The position numbers and the translations under genes were made by a program. DNA of 64,000 nucleotides from the NCBI GenBank assembly GCA_023055425.1, contig JALGPY010000002.1, positions 122,586,088-122,650,087 of the forward strand, given 5' to 3'. Below, piece after piece: positions 1 through 14,880 of the stretch. The notes under the pieces were generated by a model. The model did not search any database. It was not told where the DNA came from and worked only from the letters and a program-made list of their open reading frames with translations. The DNA comes from Linanthus parryae (taxonomy: Eukaryota > Streptophyta > Magnoliopsida > Ericales > Polemoniaceae). The first letter of the stretch is position 1. Every line of letters begins with the position of its first letter.

Positions 1-3000
1 AAAAAAATTCGATTAACCTTTTACTTTAGAGTTGGCTGATGACTTAAGTTGCCAAAGTAGTGGTTTGAGAAACTTGACACCGCAACGTTAACAAATTTTC
101 GATTAACCTTTGACTTCAGAGTTGGTCAATGACTTTATTGGACCAAAAGTATTGGTTTGACCTAGTGGACACCACAACGTTAAAAATTTGAGATTAACCT
201 TGTACTTTAGAGTTGGACGATGACTTTGTTTGGGCAAAAGTAGTGGTTTGAGCTAGTGGTCACCGCAACGTTAAAAATTTGAGATCAACCTTTGACTTTA
301 GAGTTGGTCGATGACTTTAGTTGCAAAAGTAGTGGTTTGAGTTACTGGACACCGCAACGTTAAAAAATCGATCAACCTTTGACTTTAGAGTTGGTCAATG
401 ACTTTATTGGACCAAAAGTAGTGGTTAGACCTAGTGGACACCACAACGTTTAAAAATTTGAGATTAACCTTGTAATTTACAGTTGGATGATGACTTTGTT
501 TGGTCAAAAGTAGTGGTTTGAGCTAATGGTCACCGCAACGTTAAAAATTTGAGATTAACCTTTGACTTTAGACATGGTCGATGACTTTATTTGACCAAAG
601 TAGTGGGTTTGAGCTAGTGGACACCGCAACGTTAAAATTTTGCTATTAACCTTTGACTTTAGAGTTGGTCGATAACTTTATTGACCAAAAGTAGTGGTTT
701 GACCAAAAGTAGTGGTTTGACCTAATGGACACCGCAACGTTTAAATTTTTAGATTAACCAGTGATTTTAGAGTTGGTCGATGACTTTATTTGACCAAAAG
801 TAGTGGTTCGAGCTAGTGGACACCACAACGTTAAAAATTTGAGATTAACCTTTGACTTTAGAGTTGGTCGATGACTTATGAGACCAAAAGAAGTGGTTAA
901 AACTAGTGGACATTGCGGCGTTAAAAATTTGAGAATAACCTTTGACTTTAGAGTTGGTCGATGACTCTAATTGCCAAAGTAGTGGTTTGAGCTACAAGAC
1001 ACCGCAACGTTAAAAAAATTCGATTAACCTTTGACTTTAGAGGTTGTCGATGACTTTATTGGACCAAAAGTAGTGGTTTGTCCTAGTGCACACCACAACG
1101 TTAAAAATTTAAGATTAACCTTGTACTTTAGAGTGGACGATGACTCTGTTTGGTCAAAAGTAGTGGTTTGAGCTACTGGTCACCGCAACGTGAAAAATTA
1201 GAGATTAAACTTTGACTTTAGAGTTGGTCAATGACTTTATTTGAGTCAAAGATGGTGGTTTGAGCTAGTGGACACCACAATGTTAATAAATTGAGATTAA
1301 CCTTTGACTTTAGAGTTGGTCGATGACTTTTTTGACCAAAAGTAGTGGTTTGACCTAATGAACACCGCAACGTTAAATTTTTTTAGATTAACCATTGATT
1401 TTAGAGTTGGTCGATGTTTTTATTGATCAAAAATAGTGGTTTGAGCTAGTGGACACCATAACGTTAAAAATTTGAGATTAACCTTTGACTTTAGAGTTGG
1501 TCGATTGATTTATGTGACCAAAAGAAGTGGTTAGACCTAGTGGACACCGCTGCGTTAAAGATTTGAGATTAACCTTTAACTTTAGAGTTGGTTGATGACT
1601 TTAGTTGCCAAAGTAGTGGTTTGAGCTACTGGACACGGCAACGTTAAAAAAATTCGATTAACCTTTAACTTTAGAGTTGGTCGATGACTTAAGTTGCCAA
1701 AGTAGTGGTTTGAGTAACTTGACACCGCAACGTTAACAAAATTTCGATTAACCTTTGACTTTAGAGTTGGTCAATGACTTTATTGGACCAAAAGTAGTGG
1801 TTTGACCTAGTGGACACCACAACGTTAAAAATTTAAGATTAACCTTGTACTTTAGAGTTGGACGATGACTTTGTTTGGTCAAAAGTAGTGGTTTGAGCTA
1901 GTGGTCACCGCAACGTTAAAAATTTGAGATCAACCTTTGACTTTAGAGTTAGTCGATGACTTTCGTTGCAAAAGTAGTGGTTTGAGTTACTGGACACCGC
2001 AACGTTAAAAAATCGATAAACCTTTGACTTTAGAGTTGGTTAATGACTTTATTGGACCAAAAGTAGTGGTTAGACCTAGTGGACACCACAACGTTTAAAA
2101 ATTTGAGATTAACCCGGTAATTTACAGTTGGACGATGACTTTGTTTGGTCAAAAGTAGTGGTTTGAGCTAGTGGTCACCGCAACGTTAAAAAATTGAGAT
2201 TAACCTTTGACTTTAGACATGGTCGATGACTTTATTTGACCAAAGTAGTGGGTTTGAGCTAGTGGACACCGCAACGTTAAAATTTTGCTATTGACCTTTG
2301 ACTTTAGAGTTGGTCGATGACTTTATTTGACCAAAAGTAGTGGTTTGACCTAGTGGACACCGCAACGTTAAAAATTAAAAGATTAACCTTTGAATTTAGA
2401 GTTGGTCGATGACTTTATTTGACCAAAATTAGAGGTTTGAGCTTGTGTACACTGCAACGCTAAAATTTTGAGATCAACATTTGACTTTGGAATTGGTCAA
2501 TGACTGCATTTTGTAGAAAGTAGTGGTTAGACCTAGTGGACACCACAACGTTAAATTTTTTTAGATTAACCATTGATTTTAGAGTTGGTAGATGTTTTTA
2601 TTGATCAAAAATAGTGGTTTGAGCTACTGGACACCATAACGTTAAAAATTTGAGATTAACCTTGTACTTTAGAGTTGGACGATGACTTTGTTTGGTCAAA
2701 AGTAGTGGTTTGAGCTAGTGGTCACCGCAACGTTAAAAATTTGAGATCAACCTTTGACTTTAGAGTTAGTCGATGACTTTAGTTGCAAAAGTAGTGGTTT
2801 GAGTTACTGGACACCGCAACGTTAAAAAATCGATAAACCTTTGACTTTAGAGTTGGTTAATGACTTTATTGGACCAAAAGTAGTGGTTAGACCTAGTAGA
2901 CACCACAACGTTTAAAAATTTGAGATTAACCCGGTAATTTACAGTTGGACGATGACTTTGTTTGGTCAAAAGTAGTGGTTTGAGCTAGTGGTCACCGCAA

Positions 3001-6000
3001 CGTTAAAAAATTGAGATTAACCTTTGACTTTAGACATGGTCGATGACTTTATTTGACCAAAGTAGTGGGTTTGAGCTAGTGGACACCGCAACGTTAAAAT
3101 TTTGCTATTAACCTTTGACTTTAGAGTTGGTCGATGACTTTATTTGACCAAAAGTAGTGGTTTGACCTAGTGGACACCGCAACGTTAAAAATTAAAAGAT
3201 TAACCTTTGAATTTAGAGTTGGTCGATGACTTTATTTGACCAAAATTAGAGGTTTGAGCTTGTGTACACTGCAACGCTAAAATTTTGAGATCAACATTTG
3301 ACTTTGGAATTGGTCAATGACTGCATTTTGTAGAAAGTAGTGGCTGGAGCTAGTGGACATGGCACCGTTAAAAATTTGAGATTAACCTTTGACTTCAGAG
3401 TTGGGATGAATTTATTTGAGTCAAAGATAGTGGTTTGAGCTAATGGACACCGCAACGTTAATAAATTGAGATTAACCTTTGACTTTAGAGTTGGTCGATG
3501 ACTTTATTGACCAAAAGTAGTGGTTTTACCAAAAGTAGTGGTTTGACCTAATGGACACCGCAACGTTTAATTTTTTAGATTAACCAGTGATTTTAGAGTT
3601 GGTCGATGACTTTATTTGACCAAAAGTAGTGGTTTGAGCTAGTGGACACCACAACGTTAAAAATTTGAGATTAATCGTTGACTTTAGAGTTGGTCGATGA
3701 CTTATGTGACCAAAAGAAGTGGTTAGACCTAGTGGACATTGCGGCGTTAAAAATTTGAGAATAACCTTTGACTTTAGAGTTGGTCGATGACTCTAGTTGC
3801 CAAAGTAGTGGTTTGAGCTACAAGACACCGCAACGTTAAAAAATTTCGATTAACCTTTGACTTTAGAGGTTGTCGATGACTTTATTGGACCAAAAGTAGT
3901 GGTTTGTCCTAGTGCACACCACAACGCTAAAAATTTAAGATTAACCTTGTACTTTAGAGTTGGACGATGACTCTGTTTGGTCAAAAGTAGTGGTTTGAGC
4001 TACTGGTCACCGCAACGTTAAAAATTAGAGATTAACCTTTGACTTTAGAGTTGGTCGATGACTTTATTTGAGTCAAAGATGGTGGTTTAAGCTAGTGGAC
4101 ACCACAATGTTAATAAATTGAGATTAACCTTTGACTTTAGAGTTGGTCGATGACTTTTTTGACCAAAAGTAGTGGTTTGACCTAATGAACACCGCAACGT
4201 TAAATTTTTTATATTAACCATTGATTTTAGAGTTGGTCGATGACTTTATTAATAGTGGTTTGAGCTAGTGGACACCATAACGTTAAAAATTTGAGATTAA
4301 CCTTTGACTTTAGAGTTGGTAGATTGATTTATGTGACCAAAAGAAGTGGTTAGACCTAGTGGACACCGCTGCTTTAAAGATTTGAGATTAACCTTTAACT
4401 TTAGAGTTGGTCGATGACTTTAGTTGCCAAAGTAGAGGTTTGAGCTACTGGACACTGCAACGTTAAAAAATTTCGATTAACCTTTGACTTTAGAGTTGGT
4501 CGATAACTTAAGTTGCCAAAGTAGTGGTTTGAGTAACTTGACACCGCAACGTTAACAAATTTTCGATTAACCTTTGACTTTAGAGTTGGTCAATGACTTT
4601 ATTGGACCAAATGTAGTGGTTTGACCTAGTGGACACCACAACGTTAAAAACTTGAGATTAACCTTGTACTTTAGAGTTGGACGATGACTTTGTTTGTTCA
4701 AAAGTAGTGGTTCGAGCTAGTGGTCACCGCAACGTTAAAAATTTGAGATCAACCTTTGACTTTAGAGTTGGTCGATGACTTTAGTTGCAAAAGTAGTGGT
4801 TTGAGTTACTGGACACCGCAACGTTAAAAAATCGATCAACCTTTGACTTTAGAGTTGGTTAATGACTTTATTGGACCAAAAGTAGTGGTTAGACCTAGTG
4901 GACACCACAACGTTTAAAAGTTTGAGATTAACCTTGTAATTTACAGTTGGACGATGACTTTGTTTGGTCAAAAGTATTGGTTTGAGCTAGTGGTCACCGC
5001 AACGTTAAAAAATTGAGATTAACCTTTGAATTTAGACATGGTCGATGACTTTATTTGACCAAAGTAGTGGTTTAAGCTAGTGGACACCGCAACGTTAAAA
5101 TTTTGCTATTAACCTTTGACTTTAGAGTTGGTCGATGACTTTATTTGACCAAAAGTAGTGGTTTGACCTAGTGGACACCGCAACGTTAAAAATTAAAGAT
5201 TAACCTTTGAATTTAGAGTTGGTCGATGACTTTATTTGACCAAAATTAGAGGTTTGAGCTTGTGTACACTGCAACGCTAAAAATTTGAGATCAACATTTG
5301 ACTTTGGAATTGGTCAATGACTGCATTTTGTAGAAAGTAGTGGCTTGAGCTAGTGGACACGGCACCGTTAAAAATTTGAGATTAACCTTTGACTTCAGAG
5401 TTGGGATGAATTTATTTGAGTCAAAGATAGTGGTTTGAGCTAATGGACACCGCAACGTTAATAAATTGAGATTAACTTTTGACTTTAGAGTTGGTCGATG
5501 ACTTTATTGACCAAAAGTAGTGTTTTGACCAAAAGTAGTGGTTTGACCTAATGGACGCCGCAACGTTTAATTTTTTAGATTAACCAGTGATTTTAGAGTT
5601 GGTCGATGACTTTATTTGACCAAAAGTAGTGGTTTGAGCTAGTGGACCCCACAACGTTAAAAATTTGAGATTAACCTTTGACTTTAGAGTTGGTCGATGA
5701 CTTATGTGACCAAAAGAAGAGGTTAGACCTAGTGGACATTGCGGCGTTAAAAATTTGAGAATAACCTTTGACTTTAGAGTTGGTCGATGACTCTAGTTGC
5801 CAAAGTAGTGGTTTGAGCTACAGGACACCGCAACGTTAAAAAATTTCGATTAACCTTTGACTTTAGAGGTTGTCGATGACTTTATTGGACCAAAAGTAGT
5901 GGTTTGTCCTAGTGCACACCACAACGCTAAAAATTTAAGATTAACCTTGTACTTTAGAGTTGGACGATGACTCTGTTTGGTCAAAAGTAGTGGTTTGAGC

Positions 6001-9000
6001 TACTGGTCACCGCAACGTTAAAAATTAGAGATTAACCTTTGACTTTAGAGTTGGTCGATGACTTTATTTGAGTCAAAGATGGTGGTTTGAGCTAGTGGAC
6101 ACCACAATGTTAATAAATTGAGATTAAACTTTGACTTTAGAGTTGGTCGATGACTTTTTTGACCAAAAGTAGTGGTTTGACCTAATGAACACCGCAACGT
6201 TAAATTTTTTAGATTAACCATTGATTTTAGAGTTGGTCGATGACTTTATTGATCAAAGATAGTGGTTTGAGCTAGTGGACACCATAACGTTAAAAATTTG
6301 AGATTAACCTTTGACTTTATAGTTGGTTGATTGATTTATGTGACCAAAAGAAGTGGTTAGACCTAGTGGACACCGCTGCGTTAAAGATTTGAGATTAACC
6401 TTTAACTTTAGAGTTGGTCGATGACTTTAGTTGCCAAAGTAGTGGTTTGAGCTACTGGACACTGCAACGTTAAAAAAATTCGATTAACCTTTGACTTTAG
6501 ACTTTGTCGATGACTTAAGTTGCCAAAGTATTGGTTTGAGTAACTTGACACCGCAACGTTAACAAATTTTCGATTAACCTTTGACTTTAGAGTTGGTCAA
6601 TGACTTTATTGGACCAAAAGTAGTGGTTTGACCTAGTGGACACCACAACGTTAAAAATTTGAGATTAACCTTGTACTTTAGAGTTGGACGATGACTTTGT
6701 TTGGTCAAAAGTAGTGGTTTGAGCTAGTGGTCACCGCAACGTTAAAAATTTGAGATCAACCTTTGACTTTAGACTTGGTCGATGACTTTATTTGACCAAA
6801 GTAGTAGTTTGAGCTAGTGGACACCGCAACGTTAAAATTTTGCTATTAACCTTTGACTTTAGAGTTGGTCGATGACTTTATTTGACCAAAAATAGTGGTT
6901 TGACCTAGTGGACACCGCAACGTTAAAAATTAAAGATTAACCTTTGAATTTAGAGTTTGTCGATGACTTTATTTGACCAAAATTAGAGGTTTGAGCTTGT
7001 GTACACTGCAACGCTAAAAATTTGAGATCAACATTTGACTTTGGAATTGGTCAATGACTGCATTTTGTAGAAAGTAGTGGCTTGAGCTAGTGGACACGGC
7101 ACCGTTAAAAATTTGAGATTAACCTTTGACTTCAGAGTTGGGATGAATTTATTTGAGTCAACGATAGTGGTTTGAGCTAATGGACACCGCAACGTTAATA
7201 AATTGAGATTAACCTGTGACTTTAGAGTTGGTCGATGACTTTATTGACCAAAAGTAGTGTTTTGACCAAAAGTAGTGGTTTGACCTAATGGACACCGCAA
7301 CGTTTAATTTTTTAGATTAACCAGTGATTTTAGAGTTGGTCGATGACTTTATTTGACCAAAAGTAGTGGTTTGAGCTAGTGGACCCCACAACGTTAAAAA
7401 TTTGAGATTAACCTTTGACTTTAGAGTTGGTCGATGACTTATGTGACCAAAAGAAGAGGTTAGACCTAGTGGACATTGCGGCGTTAAAAATTTGAGAATA
7501 ACCTTTGACTTTAGAGTTGGTCGATGACTCTAGTTGCCAAAGTAGTGGTTTGAGCTACAGGACACCGCAACGTTAAAAAAATTCGATTAACCTTTGACTA
7601 TAGAGGTTGTCGATGACTTTATTGGACCAAAAGTAGTGGTTTGTCCTAGTGCACACCACAACGCTAAAAATTTAAGATTAACCTTGTACTTTAGAGTTGG
7701 ACGATGACTCTGTTTGGTCAAAAGTAGTGGTTTGAGCTACTGGTCACCGCAACGTTAAAAATTAGAGATTAACCTTTGACTTTAGAGTTGGTCGATGACT
7801 TTATTTGAGTCAAAGATGGTGGTTTGAGCTAGTGGACACCACAATGTTAATAAATTGAGATTAAACTTTGGCTTTAGAGTTGGTCGATGACTTTATGTGA
7901 CCAAAAGTAGTGGTTTGATCTAGTGGACATTGCAACGTTAAATTTTTTAGATTAACCATTGATTTTAGAGTTGGTCGATGACTTTATTGATCAAAAATAG
8001 TGGTTTGAGCTAGTGGACACCATAACGTTAAAAATTTGAGATTAACCTTTGACTTTAGAGTTGGTTGATTGATTTATGTGACCAAAAGAAGTGGTTAGAC
8101 CTAGTGGACACCGCCGCGTTAAAGATTTGAGATTAACCTTTAACTTTAGAGTTGGTCGATGACTTTAGTTGCCAAAGTAGTGGTTTGAGCTACTGGACAC
8201 TGCAACGTTAAAAAAATTCGATTAACCTTTGACTTTAGACTTTGTCGATGACTTAAGTTGCCAAAGTATTGGTTTGAGTAACTTGACACCGCAACGTTAA
8301 CAAATTTTCGATTAACCTTTGACTTTAGAGTTGGTCAATTACTTTATTGGACCAAAAGTAGTGGTTTGACCTAGTGGACACCACAACGTTAAAAATTTGA
8401 GATTAACCTTGTACTTTAGAGTTGGACGATGGCTTTGTTTGGTCAAAAGTAGTGGTTTGAGCTAGTGGTCACCGCAACGTTAAAAATTTGAGATCAACCT
8501 TTGACTTTAGACTTGGTCGATGACTTTATTTGACCAAAGTAGTAGTTTGAGCTAGTGGACACCGCAACGTTAAAATTTTGCTATTAACCTTTGACTTTAG
8601 AGTTGGTCGATGACTTTATTTGACCAAAAATAGTGGTTTGACCTAGTGGACACCGCAACGTTAAAAATTAAAGATTAACCTTTGAATTTAGAGTTGGTCG
8701 ATGACTTTATTTGACCAAAATTAGAGGTTTGAGCTTGTGTACACTGCAACGCTAAAAATTTGAGATCAACATTTGACTTTGGAATTGGTCAATGACTGCA
8801 TTTTGTAGAAAGTAGTGGCTTGAGCTAGTGGACACGGCACCGTTAAAAATTTGAGATTAACCTTTGACTTCAGAGTTGGGATGAATTTATTTGAGTCAAA
8901 GCTAGTGGTTTGAGCTAATGGACACCACAACGTTAATAAATTGAGATTAACCTTTGACTTTAGAGTTGGTCGATGACTTTATTGACAAAAAGTAGTGTTT

Positions 9001-12000
9001 TGACCAAAAGTAGTGGTTTGACCTAATAGACACCGCAACGTTTAATTTTTTAGATTAACCAGTGATTTTAGAGGTGGTCGATGACTTTATTTGACCAAAA
9101 GTAGTGGTTTGAGCTAGTGGACCCCACAACGTTAAAAATTTGAGATTAACCTTTGACTTTAGAGTTGGTCGATGACTTATGTGACCAAAAGAAGTGGTTA
9201 GACCTAGTGGACATTGCGGCGTTAAAAATTTGAGAATAACCTTTGACTTTAGAGTTGGTCGATGACTCTAGTTGCCAAAGTAGTGGTTTGAGCTACAGGA
9301 CACCGCAACGTTAAAAAAATTCGATTAACCTTTGACTTTAGAGGTTGTCGATGACTTTATTGGACCAAAAGTAGTGGTTTGTCCTAGTGCACACCACAAC
9401 GCTAAAAATTTAAGATTAACCTTGTACTTTAGAGTTGGACGATGACTCTGTTTGGTCAAAAGTAGTGGTTTGAGCTACTGGTCACCGCAACGTTAAAAAT
9501 TAGAGATTAACCTTTGACTTTAGAGTTGGTCGATGACTTTATTTGAGTCAAAGATGGTGGTTTGAGCTAGTGGACACCACAATGTTAAAAAATTGAGATT
9601 AAACTTTGGCTTTAGAGTTGGTCGATGACTTTATGTGACCAAAAGTAGTGGTTTGATCTAGTGGACATTGCAACGTTAAATTTTTTAGATTAACCATTGA
9701 TTTTAGAGTTGGTCGATGACTTTATTGATCAAAAATAGTGGTTTGAGCTAGTGGACACCATAACGTTAAAAATTTGAGATTAACCTTTGACTTTAGAGTT
9801 GGTTGATTGATTTATGTGACCAAAAGAAGTGGTTAGACCTAGTGGACACCGCTGCGTTAAAGATTTGAGATTAACCTTTAACTTTAGAGTTGGTCGATGA
9901 CTTTAGTTGCCAAAGTAGTGGTTTGAGCTACTGGACAATGCAACGTTAAAAAAATTCGATTAACCTTTGACTTTAGACTTTGTCGATGACTTAAGTTGCC
10001 AAAGTATTGGTTTGAGTAACTTGACACCGCAACGTTAACAAATTTTCGATTAACCTTTGACTTTAGAGTTGGTCAATTACTTTATTGGACCAAAAGTAGT
10101 GGTTTGACCTAGTGGACACCACAACGTTAAAAATTTGAGATTAACCTTGTACTTTAGAGTTGGACGATGGCTTTGTTTGGTCAAAAGTAGTGGTTTGAGC
10201 TAGTGGTCACCGCAACGTTAAAAATTTGAGATCAACCTTTGACTTTAGACTTGGTCGATGACTTTATTTGACCAAAGTAGTAGTTTGAGCTAGTGGACAC
10301 CGCAACGTTAAAATTTTGCTATTAACCTTTGACTTTAGAGTTGGTCGATGACTTTATTTGACCAAAAATAGTGGTTTGACCTAGTGGACACCGCAACGTT
10401 AAAAATTAAAGATTAACCTTTGAATTTAGAGTTGGTCGATGACTTTATTTGACCAAAATTAGAGGTTTGAGCTTGTGTACACTGCAACGCTAAAAATTTG
10501 AGATCAACATTTGACTTTGGAATTGGTCAATGACTGCATTTTGTAGAAAGTAGTGGCTTGAGCTAGTGGACACGGCACCGTTAAAAATTTGAGATTAACC
10601 TTTGACTTCAGAGTTGGGATGAATTTATTTGAGTCAAAGCTAGTGGTTTGAGCTAATGGACACCGCAACGTTAATAAATTGAGATTAACCTTTGACTTTA
10701 GAGTTGGTCGATGACTTTATTGACAAAAAGTAGTGTTTTGACCAAAAGTAGTGGTTTGACCTAATAGACACCGCAACGTTTAATTTTTTAGATTAACCAG
10801 TGATTTTAGAGGTGGTCGATGACTTTATTTGACCTAAAGTAGTGGTTTGAGCTAGTGGACCCCACAACGTTAAAAATTTGAGATTAACCTTTGACTTTAG
10901 AGTTGGTCGATGACTTATGTGACCAAAAGAAGTGGTTAGACCTAGTGGACATTGCGGCGTTAAAAATTTGAGAATAACCTTTGACTTTAGAGTTGGTCGA
11001 TGACTCTAGTTGCCAAAGTAGTGGTTTGAGCTACAAGACACCGCAACGTTAACAAATTTCGATTAACCTTTGACTTTAGAGGTTGTCGATGACTTTATTG
11101 GACCAAAAGTAGTGGTTTGTCCTAGTGCACACCACAACGCTAAAAATTTAAGATTAACCTTGTACTTTAGAGTTGGACGATGACTCTGTTTGGTCAAAAG
11201 TAGTGGTTTGAGCTACTGGTCACCGCAACGTTAAAAATTAGAGATTAACCTTTGACTTTAGAGTTGGTCGATGACTTTATTTGAGTCAAAGATGGTGGTT
11301 TGAGCTAGTGGACACCACAATGTTAATAAATTGAGATTAAACTTTGGCTTTAGAGTTGGTCGATGACTTTATGTGACCAAAAGTAGTGGTTTGATCTAGT
11401 GGACATTGCAACGTTAAATTTTTTAGATTAACCATTGATTTTAGAGTTGGTCGATGACTTTATTGATAAAAAATAGTGGTTTGAGCTAGTGGACACCATA
11501 ACGTTAAAAATTTGAGATTAACCTTTGACTTTAGAGTTGGTTGATTGATTTATGTGACCAAAAGAAGTGGTTAGACCTAGTGGACACCGCTGCGTTAAAG
11601 ATTTGAGATTAACCTTTAACTTTAGAGTTGGTCGATGACTTTAGTTGCCAAAGTAGTGGTTTGAGCTACTGGACACTGCAACGTTAAAAAAATTCGATTA
11701 ACCTTTGACTTTAGACTTTGTCGATGACTTAAGTTGCCAAAGTATTGGTTTGAGTAACTTGACACCGCAACGTTAACAAATTTTCGATTAACCTTTGACT
11801 TTAGAGTTGGTCAATTACTTTATTGGACCAAAAGTAGTGGTTTGACCTAGTGGACACCACAACGTTAAAAATTTGAGATTAACCTTGTACTTTAGAGTTG
11901 GACGATGGCTTTGTTTGGTCAAAAGTAGTGGTTTGAGCTAGTGGTCACCGCAACGTTAAAAATTTGAGATCAACCTTTGACTTTAGACTTGGTCGATGAC

Positions 12001-12686
12001 TTTATTTGACCAAAGTAGTAGTTTGAGCTAGTGGACACCGCAACGTTAAAATTTTGCTATTAACCTTTGACTTTAGAGTTGGTCGATGACTTTATTTGAC
12101 CAAAAATAGTGGTTTGACCTAGTGGACACCGCAACGTTAAAAATTAAAGATTAACCTTTGAATTTAGAGTTGGTCGATGACTTTATTTGACCAAAATTAG
12201 AGGTTTGAGCTTGTGTACACTGCAACGCTAAAAATTTGAGATCAACATTTGACTTTGGAATTGGTCAATGACTGCATTTTGTAGAAAGTAGTGGCTTGAG
12301 CTAGTGGACACGGCACCGTTAAAAATTTGAGATTAACCTTTGACTTCAGAGTTGGGATGAATTTATTTGAGTCAAAGCTAGTGGTTTGAGCTAATGGACA
12401 CCGCAACGTTAATAAATTGAGATTAACCTTTGACTTTAGAGTTGGTCGATGACTTTATTGACAAAAAGTAGTGTTTTGACCAAAAGTAGTGGTTTGACCT
12501 AATAGACACCGCAACGTTTAATTTTTTAGATTAACCAGTGATTTTAGAGGTGGTCGATGACTTTATTTGACCAAAAGTAGTGGTTTGAGCTAGTGGACCC
12601 CACAACGTTAAAAATTTGAGATTAACCTTTGACTTTAGAGTTGGTCGATGACTTATGTGACCAAAAGAAGTGGTTAGACCTAGTGG

Positions 12687-14424
12687 ACATTGCGGCGTTA
12701 AAAATTTGAGAATAACCTTTGACTTTAGAGTTGGTCGATGACTCTAGTTGCCAAAGTAGTGGTTTGAGCTACAAGACACCGCAACGTTAACAAATTTCGA
12801 TTAACCTTTGACTTTAGAGGTTGTCGATGACTTTATTGGACCAAAAGTAGTGGTTTGTCCTAGTGCACACCACAACGCTAAAAATTTAAGATTAACCTTG
12901 TACTTTAGAGTTGGACGATGACTCTGTTTGGTCAAAAGTAGTGGTTTGAGCTACTGGTCACCGCAACGTTAAAAATTAGAGATTAACCTTTGACTTTAGA
13001 GTTGGTCGATGACTTTATTTGAGTCAAAGATGGTGGTTTGAGCTAGTGGACACCACAATGTTAATAAATTGAGATTAAACTTTGGCTTTAGAGTTGGTCG
13101 ATTACTTTATGTGACCAAAAGTAGTGGTTTGATCTAGTGGACATTGCAACGTTAAATTTTTTAGATTAACCATTGATTTTAGAGTTGGTCGATGACTTTA
13201 TTGATAAAAAATAGTGGTTTGAGCTAGTGGACACCATAACGTTAAAAATTTGAGATTAACCTTTGACTTTAGAGTTGGTTGATTGATTTATGTGACCAAA
13301 AGAAGTGGTTAGACCTAGTGGACACCGCTGCGTTAAAGATTTGAGATTAACCTTTAACTTTAGAGTTGGTCGATGACTTTAGTTGCCAAAGTAGTGGTTT
13401 GAGCTACTGGACACTGCAACGTTAAAAAAAATCGATTAACCTTTGACTTTAGACCATGTCGATGACTTAAGTTGCCAAAGTATTGGTTTGAGTAACTTGA
13501 CACCGCAACGTTAACAAATTTTCGATTAACCTTTGACTTTAGAGTTGGTCAATTACTTTATTGGACCAAAAGTAGTGGTTTGACCTAGTGGACACCACAA
13601 CGTTAAAAATTTGAGATTAACCTTGTACTTTAGAGTTGGACGATGGCTTTGTTTGGTCAAAAGTAGTGGTTTGAGCTAGTGGTCACCGCAACGTTAAAAA
13701 TTTGAGATCAACCTTTGACTTTAGAATTGGTCGATGACTTTATTTGACCAAAGTAGTAGTTTGAGCTAGTGGACACCGCAACGTTAAAATTTTGCTATTA
13801 ACCTTTGACTTTAGAGTTGGTCGATGACTTTATTTGACCAAAAATAGTGGTTTGACCTAGTGGACACCGCAACGTTAAAAATTAAAGATTAACCTTTGAA
13901 TTTAGAGTTGGTCGATGACTTTATTTGACCAAAATTAGAGGTTTGAGCTTGTGTACACTGCAACGCTAAAAATTTGAGATCAACATTTGACTTTGGAATT
14001 GGTCAATGACTGCATTTTGTAGAAAGTAGTGGCTTGAGCTAGTGGACACGGCACCGTTAAAAATTTGAGATTAACCTTTGACTTCAGAGTTGGGATGAAT
14101 TTATTTGAGTCAAAGCTAGTGGTTTGAGCTAATGGACACCGCAACGTTAATAAATTGAGATTAACCTTTGACTTTAGAGTTGGTCGATGACTTTATTGAC
14201 AAAAAGTAGTGTTTTGACCAAAAGTAGTGGTTTGACCTAATAGACACCGCAACGTTTAATTTTTTAGATTAACCAGTGATTTTAGAGGTGGTCGATGACT
14301 TTATTTGACCAAAAGTAGTGGTTTGAGCTAGTGGACCCCACAACGTTAAAAATTTGAGATTAACCTTTGACTTTAGAGTTGGTCGATGACTTATGTGACC
14401 AAAAGAAGTGGTTAGACCTAGTGG
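12687..14424. repeat. Representative 1,738-bp higher-order repeat unit (19 monomers)
   Basis: One complete HOR copy, counted from the ATTGCGGCG monomer to its next occurrence. Counting the CGTTAA-type monomer junctions by eye gives 19 monomers averaging 91.5 bp. The monomers are clearly distinguishable by junction sequence (for example ACGCTAAAAATTTAAG, ATGTTAATAAATTGAG, TGCGTTAAAGATTTG, ACGTTTAATTTTTTAG). Adjacent copies are nearly identical position by position, whereas monomers within a copy differ visibly. That is the usual signature of HOR amplification by unequal exchange. Confidence 0.9.
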
Positions 14425-14880
14425 ACATTGCGGCGTTAAAAATTTGAGAATAACCTTTGACTTTAGAGTTGGTCGATGACTCTAGTTGCCAAAGTAGTGG
14501 TTTGAGCTACAAGACACCGCAACGTTAACAAATTTCGATTAACCTTTGACTTTAGAGGTTGTCGATGACTTTATTGGACCAAAAGTAGTGGTTTGTCCTA
14601 GTGCACACCACAACGCTAAAAATTTAAGATTAACCTTGTACTTTAGAGTTGGACGATGACTCTGTTTGGTCAAAAGTAGTGGTTTGAGCTACTGGTCACC
14701 GCAACGTTAAAAATTAGAGATTAACCTTTGACTTTAGAGTTGGTCGATGACTTTATTTGAGTCAAAGATGGTGGTTTGAGCTAGTGGACACCACAATGTT
14801 AATAAATTGAGATTAAACTTTGACTTTAGAGTTGGTCGATGACTTTTTTTTGACCAAAAGTAGTGGTTTGACCTAATGAA

